Shown here piece after piece: positions 60,101 through 64,000 of a stretch of DNA of 64,000 nucleotides. The notes under the pieces were generated by a model that did not search any database, was not told the origin of the DNA, and saw only the letters and a list, made by a program, of their open reading frames with translations. The position numbers and the translations under genes were made by a program. Location of the stretch: positions 1,481,904 through 1,545,903 of the forward strand of contig NC_044922.1 of NCBI RefSeq assembly GCF_003576645.1, in the 5' to 3' direction. Numbering within the stretch: position 1 is the stretch's first letter; the number at the start of each line of letters is the position of its first letter. The stretch is from Ipomoea triloba (Eukaryota > Streptophyta > Magnoliopsida > Solanales > Convolvulaceae).

Positions 60101-61919
60101 CATGTTTTTCCTTGTGGTGTCTGAAAAAGCATGCAATATATAAAAAGAATTTTTGATTGTTGGAATCTAATCTCTCAAAACTTATCTCAAGTGCTTTATT
60201 AATAACATCAAAGGCGGCGCCCTCGAGTTTCTTTGAAGTTCTTTCCCATATAGCTGCCTTTAGTCCACAAAGAGAAGACCCCAAAACTTTAAGTGCTAAT
60301 GGATGACCCTTACAATAATTCACGATGAAATTCGAGTGCAGTTCGAAACCTCTATCAGGAATTTCACTTTTAAAGGCATAACAATTAAACAGTTTAATAG
60401 CTTCCTGGTCTTGCAGCGTATGTACTTCATATACATACTTTTTATCAACTCCATGGGAACGCAATAGCTCCTGATCTCTTGTAGTTATAATCACTCTACT
60501 GCCTCTACCAAACCAATCTCGATGTCCGGCTAAGTTTTGTAATTGTACCAAATCGTCTACGTCATCAAGAACAATCAAAACCTTTTTATCTTTGAGCCTT
60601 ATCTGTATCTTCCCCTTTCCATCTAGCACATTGCTTATTTTTACTCCTGATGTTTCCTTTTCCTTTAGGATTGCTGCTAAAAGGGTCTTTTGCAATTCAT
60701 TGATTTCATGTTTTCCAACATTCTGAAGAAAACAAACTCCATCAAATTGGTGCGAAAATCTGTTAAAAACAGTCATTGCAATTGTTGTCTTACCGATACC
60801 TCCCATACCACAAATGCCAATGAACCGAACATCATCATTATCATCAGATGCAAACCTCAGCCAGTTACCAATGTTGTTAACTATAGATTCCAACCCCACT
60901 AAGTCCTTCTCATAGGCTACAGCTGCTTGATTCAATCGAGCATGTATGTCGGCAGCAACTTTTTCTGCACATTCTGATTCGTATCTGACAATGCAAGATT
61001 GAACTAATTAACATCAATAATTGTAACATTGATAGCATTGACACATCTACATAAAATTTCCATCTTTTCATATATGCATCAGAAAAAAGATGCAGTTGTT
61101 TTCTTAATGAAAATCCATAATGGCCGGACGTCTATACTAACAAAATTATTCCCACTACTTTTATCTTTTCCTTTTCAATATTAAATACTGTATTGAGGAA
61201 AAAAAAACATCACTTTTTTTTTTTTAATTTTTCTAAAAAACTACGCAGTAATAATAACCATAATAACCACGTACTACATGTATAGAAATTTAAAATAGAA
61301 GTAGAAAGTAAGCATACACAAAAACAACTGAGCAAATGTTAAAGAAGCAAAGGGCAGGCATAATTAAAGATGAATCATAAGAGAAGAGGAAGTTGAAAGC
61401 AAACCCGTTATAGTCATTCTGCAAATGATACCCTTTGAGTTCGCCAGCCCTTTTTAAGGCTTCCTTCCATCTTTTTACCTTCTTCTTCTTCTTCTCCTCA
61501 TCATCCTTGCCAATTTTTTGGAACGAAACTTCAAAACTTCCTTTTTGATTCCGGACATCTGTAGGCTCCACGTGGTAGAAAATTGGCACCACAATTTGAT
61601 CCTTCAACTTTTTTTGGCATTCTATGACTGTTGCAAGTTCTTCCAAGCACCATTTTGAGGAAGCATAGCCTACGGAGAAGACTGGGATAAAAAACTTTGA
61701 TGCTCGAATACCATTTACTAGGCTCTCAGAGATGCACTCTCCTTTCTCCATTCGATTGTCATCTTTAAAAGTGCGAATCCCTTTATTTTCTAACGAATTG
61801 TACAGGTAACCTATAAAAGTCTTACGAGAATCTGGACCTCTAAAATTCAAGAAAACATCATATGTCCATCCCGGAGTTGATGGCGAAGCAGTAACAGAAG
61901 AAGAAGAGGTAGAAGCCAT
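57172..61919 (-). CDS. TIR-NB-ARC-LRR-C-JID disease-resistance protein (TNL gene 2)
   Basis: Minus-strand exons 61919-61405 (TIR), 60984-59907 (NB-ARC), 59199-58885 and 58776-57172 (LRR and C-JID), intact, 1,170 aa if ended at the TAA at 57172. The TIR has YDVFLNFRGPDSRKTF and the catalytic-type Glu in KWCLEELATV. NB-ARC has GMGGIGKTT (about 231-239), KKVLIVLDDVDD, GSRVIITTRD, GHPLALKVLGS (GLPL with L to H) and EMHDLIQEMG. About ten LRRs follow, then the C-JID module (SIDLTNYSWYSNRFVGFAV, HICFAYIPFSSL, ending DWGCSFLYQW). TNLs are cytosolic or nuclear immune receptors; on activation they oligomerise and the TIR cleaves NAD+ to signal through EDS1. The stop overlaps a donor site (CAATG|GTAAAT), so the gene may continue into downstream exons. 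Intron 2 (59200-59906) carries a MITE. Confidence 0.92.
59384..59790. mobile_element. Foldback MITE in TNL gene 2 intron
   Basis: The left end GAGTTAATTCCATTTTTGGT mirrors the right end ACCAAAAATGGAATTAACTC. Inner blocks are also inverted (TAATATTATTGTGGCATGACC and its complement). It is 407 bp with no ORF. The superfamily is uncertain because flanking repeats are imperfect (CTATGAA against GAAATGAA). Confidence 0.8.
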
Positions 61920-62880
61920 CTATCAAGCCATATATTTGATATATTGATATTTATGGCCGGAATTCGATCAGGTTCCTATAACACATGCAGGGAAGTAATT
62001 AGAGGGGAGACTGAAATGATGAACAAACAAAACTGCAATAGGCGTGACTTTGTACAAGTCGTCTAATTATGAAAATTTCATCGGATTCTTCACGTAGTTG
62101 GGCGCCACTCGAGTCATAGCCATAATTATGTAAATTTGATAAGATTTAGACAAAATTGGGTAGATTCAAAATCATAGATAATTTTGTAAAAAGTATTAAT
62201 GACATTACCTTCTTTTCAAAATCCTATTTGAAAAAAAAGTAATTAGACAACCTTCTTTTCCTTTTATTTTTTGACTGGAGCTCTCCACAAGTAATTGCAT
62301 TCCCTTCTTTTCCCTTTCTTTTTAAAAGTTGAGAAAAAGTAATAATTATAAGAAATTTAATTTTTATTACTTCGAATTTGTTTTTTAAAATTTTTATTTT
62401 ATTGAATATTAATGTATAACATAAAGTTTTCTTTCTCAAAAAAAAAAACAAAATTTTCAAAAAAAAATAATCACATAAACGAAGATTATAAATAGCCATT
62501 TGTATTGCGATGAATTGCATGATAATAATAACATATTTTTAAATATTTATATTATGTATTTATTTATTTATTTTATTAATTGTATTGCGATGAACTTGAT
62601 AATTACCTTTTTTTATAGGTTCACCGGAAAACAACTACACCAATTTTTTCCGTAGTTTGCCGATGCGATCCCCGTCATCCACCTCCACTAATTGCATGAC
62701 CCGTTTGTCGCCTCTCGCCTATTGCCGCTATCGCTCCAACCACCATTGCCTCTTGGTGTGGAGGGTAGAAAAGAAAAATAATGATTTAAATATTTAAGTA
62801 GAGGCTTGGGAAAGGAGATGAGATTAAGAGATTGAGAAGTTGGAAGTGATGAAGAGAGGAGAAAGAACTAGCACAACTTT
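61920..62880. other. Upstream region of TNL gene 2
   Basis: Holds the presumed promoter and leader of TNL gene 2. AT-rich with poly-A and poly-T runs. No other gene is seen, and no tRNA like the pair upstream of TNL gene 1. Confidence 0.55.
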
Positions 62881-62882
62881 TA

Positions 62883-63510
62883 CGGCGTGTTTGGTTCGTG
62901 GAATAGGTCGGGAATGGTATTATACCATTCCCGGGAATAGACCTATTCCATTGTTTGTTTCGTCATTCTATTCCTGGGAATAGCATTCCCGAGAATGAGC
63001 TATTCCCTTTGCAAGGGGAATAGCCATTCCTAGGGGACCCCCTAGTATTAGCTATTCCCAAGTAGTTGGGAATAGCTTTTATACTATAGTACCAAAAATA
63101 CCCTTTTTATTATATTATAATTCTTATATATAATATTTGTTTATTTAAATATATATTTATTTATATATTAAAAATGTAATTAATAATTAATAATAATAAT
63201 AATACATTTTTTTTATTTAAAAAAAAATTGTAACTAAGAGCAATTAAGGCTCCTTAAATGAATGAGTTTTTGCTTTTTAAAGCTTCCTCATCTTGTTGTT
63301 AATTTCAAAAGAGAAACAATGCTTCTCTTATATAGAGGAGCTCAAATGAGCTCCTCTTCATGAGTTATCAATGTGGGATCAAAAACTTTAATTTGTGTTT
63401 TAAAAAAATTATTTTATATATAATTTTGTTTTGTATTATATATTATTATTATTATTCCTTTTTTCTTATTATTGTTATTAATATTATTATAAGTTTTATT
63501 TTATTATTAC

Positions 63511-63552
<42 letters not shown>

Positions 63553-63571
63553 TGAATGTCCTTATTATTAC

Positions 63572-63643
<72 letters not shown>

Positions 63644-63851
63644 ATATTTTATAAGGGTATTTTTATCTTTTAAAACATATTTCATTTCTATTCCTTAAAC
63701 CAACCAAACACTGTAATATAATTCCTAAAGTCCATTCCTTCCGCGAACCAAACAATAGAATACAATTCCTATTCTATTCCTTGCCTATTCCATTCCTTAT
63801 GGAATAGCATTCCTATTACCTCAAAATTCATTCCGTGAACCAAACGTGCTG
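62883..63851. mobile_element. PIF/Harbinger-like element with TTA target duplication
   Basis: The left end CGGCGTGTTTGGTTCGTGGAA mirrors the right end TTCCGTGAACCAAACGTGCTG, with TTA on both sides (62880-62882 and 63852-63854). Subterminal GGAATAG/CTATTCC motifs are repeated many times in both orientations. It is 969 bp without transposase. The interior includes a long trinucleotide repeat. TTA duplication and GTGTTTGGTT ends fit the Tourist/PIF type. Confidence 0.8.
63510..63642. repeat. (AAT)n and (ATT)n trinucleotide repeats
   Basis: An (ATA)n block at 63510-63550 followed by an (ATT)n block at 63568-63642 in inverted orientation, so they could fold on each other. The long poly-Asn and poly-Ile frames over it are artefacts. 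Confidence 0.95.
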
Positions 63852-64000
63852 TTAATTTCTCATCTTCCCCCTCCCACATATTATACGTGAAGGAGGGAGA
63901 AAAAGAGATGAGAAGCCAAGAAGGTAGTGGTAGTACTGATACTAGCTTCTTCTCTCTTCTCTAGGTTAGATTTGAGTCATTAATTAAGGAGAGAGAAGAA

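Noticed and set aside
63360..63698. 112-aa and 77-aa ORFs rich in Asn and Ile
   Set aside because: They read through AAT/ATT microsatellites inside a transposon.
1..64000. CRISPR arrays, operons, bacterial or organellar inserts
   Set aside because: None seen; repeats are eukaryotic SINEs, MITEs and microsatellites, and genes are intron-rich.

Overview
The window is nuclear DNA from a flowering plant. Genes have short exons and AT-rich GT-AG introns, TIR-type NLR genes are present (they are absent from grasses), and the intergenic DNA is full of tRNA-derived SINEs, LINE remnants, small DNA transposons and AT microsatellites. The gene set fits a eudicot, probably an asterid; a Convolvulaceae/Ipomoea-like source is a low-confidence guess.

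Layout, left to right. (1) 1-4.6 kb: gene-poor, with SINE and LINE remnants. (2) 4.65-7.96 kb: a class I LOB-domain transcription factor (LBD4-like) with one 2.75-kb intron. (3) 11.0-14.6 kb: a six-exon JmjC gene of the JMJ30/JMJD5 type with evening-element-like motifs upstream. (4) 16.2-26.4 kb: three tandem F-box/LRR genes; the first is intact, the second has two frameshifts and the third has one. An 885-bp Mutator-like element lies between the second and third. (5) 27.2-32.75 kb: a 14-exon ZW10 (MIP1-type) tethering-complex gene. (6) 33.77-34.07 kb: two tRNA-Ser(CGA) genes in an exact 224-bp tandem duplication that also carries the leader of the neighbouring NLR. (7) 34.1-38.0 kb: TNL gene 1, broken late in its LRRs by what looks like an 8-bp deletion. 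(8) 38.2-40.7 kb: a membrane-anchored GH9 endoglucanase on the minus strand. (9) 42.6-45.2 kb: an EIN3-like factor closest to EIL3/SLIM1, minus strand, with a complete SINE upstream. (10) 49.4-61.9 kb: TNL gene 2, minus strand.

The most unusual locus is TNL gene 2. Its TIR, NB-ARC, LRR and C-JID exons are intact. Downstream on the same strand lie a linker exon, a second LRR/C-JID exon, six short acidic or basic linker exons, and six exons encoding a Ulp1/C48 (SUMO-protease-like) domain with His, Asp and Cys catalytic residues. All 18 candidate exons join with compatible phases into one 5,823-nt reading frame (1,940 aa). The stop codons that would end the protein after each C-JID module straddle GT donor sites, so splicing would remove them. 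This suggests a TNL immune receptor with an integrated Ulp1 protease domain. The alternative is a normal TNL followed by a separate, possibly transposon-derived, Ulp1 gene. Transcript data would decide.

The remaining genes are ordinary housekeeping or regulatory loci (development, clock/chromatin, membrane traffic, cell wall, sulfur/ethylene-type signalling) and do not appear to form a pathway together.
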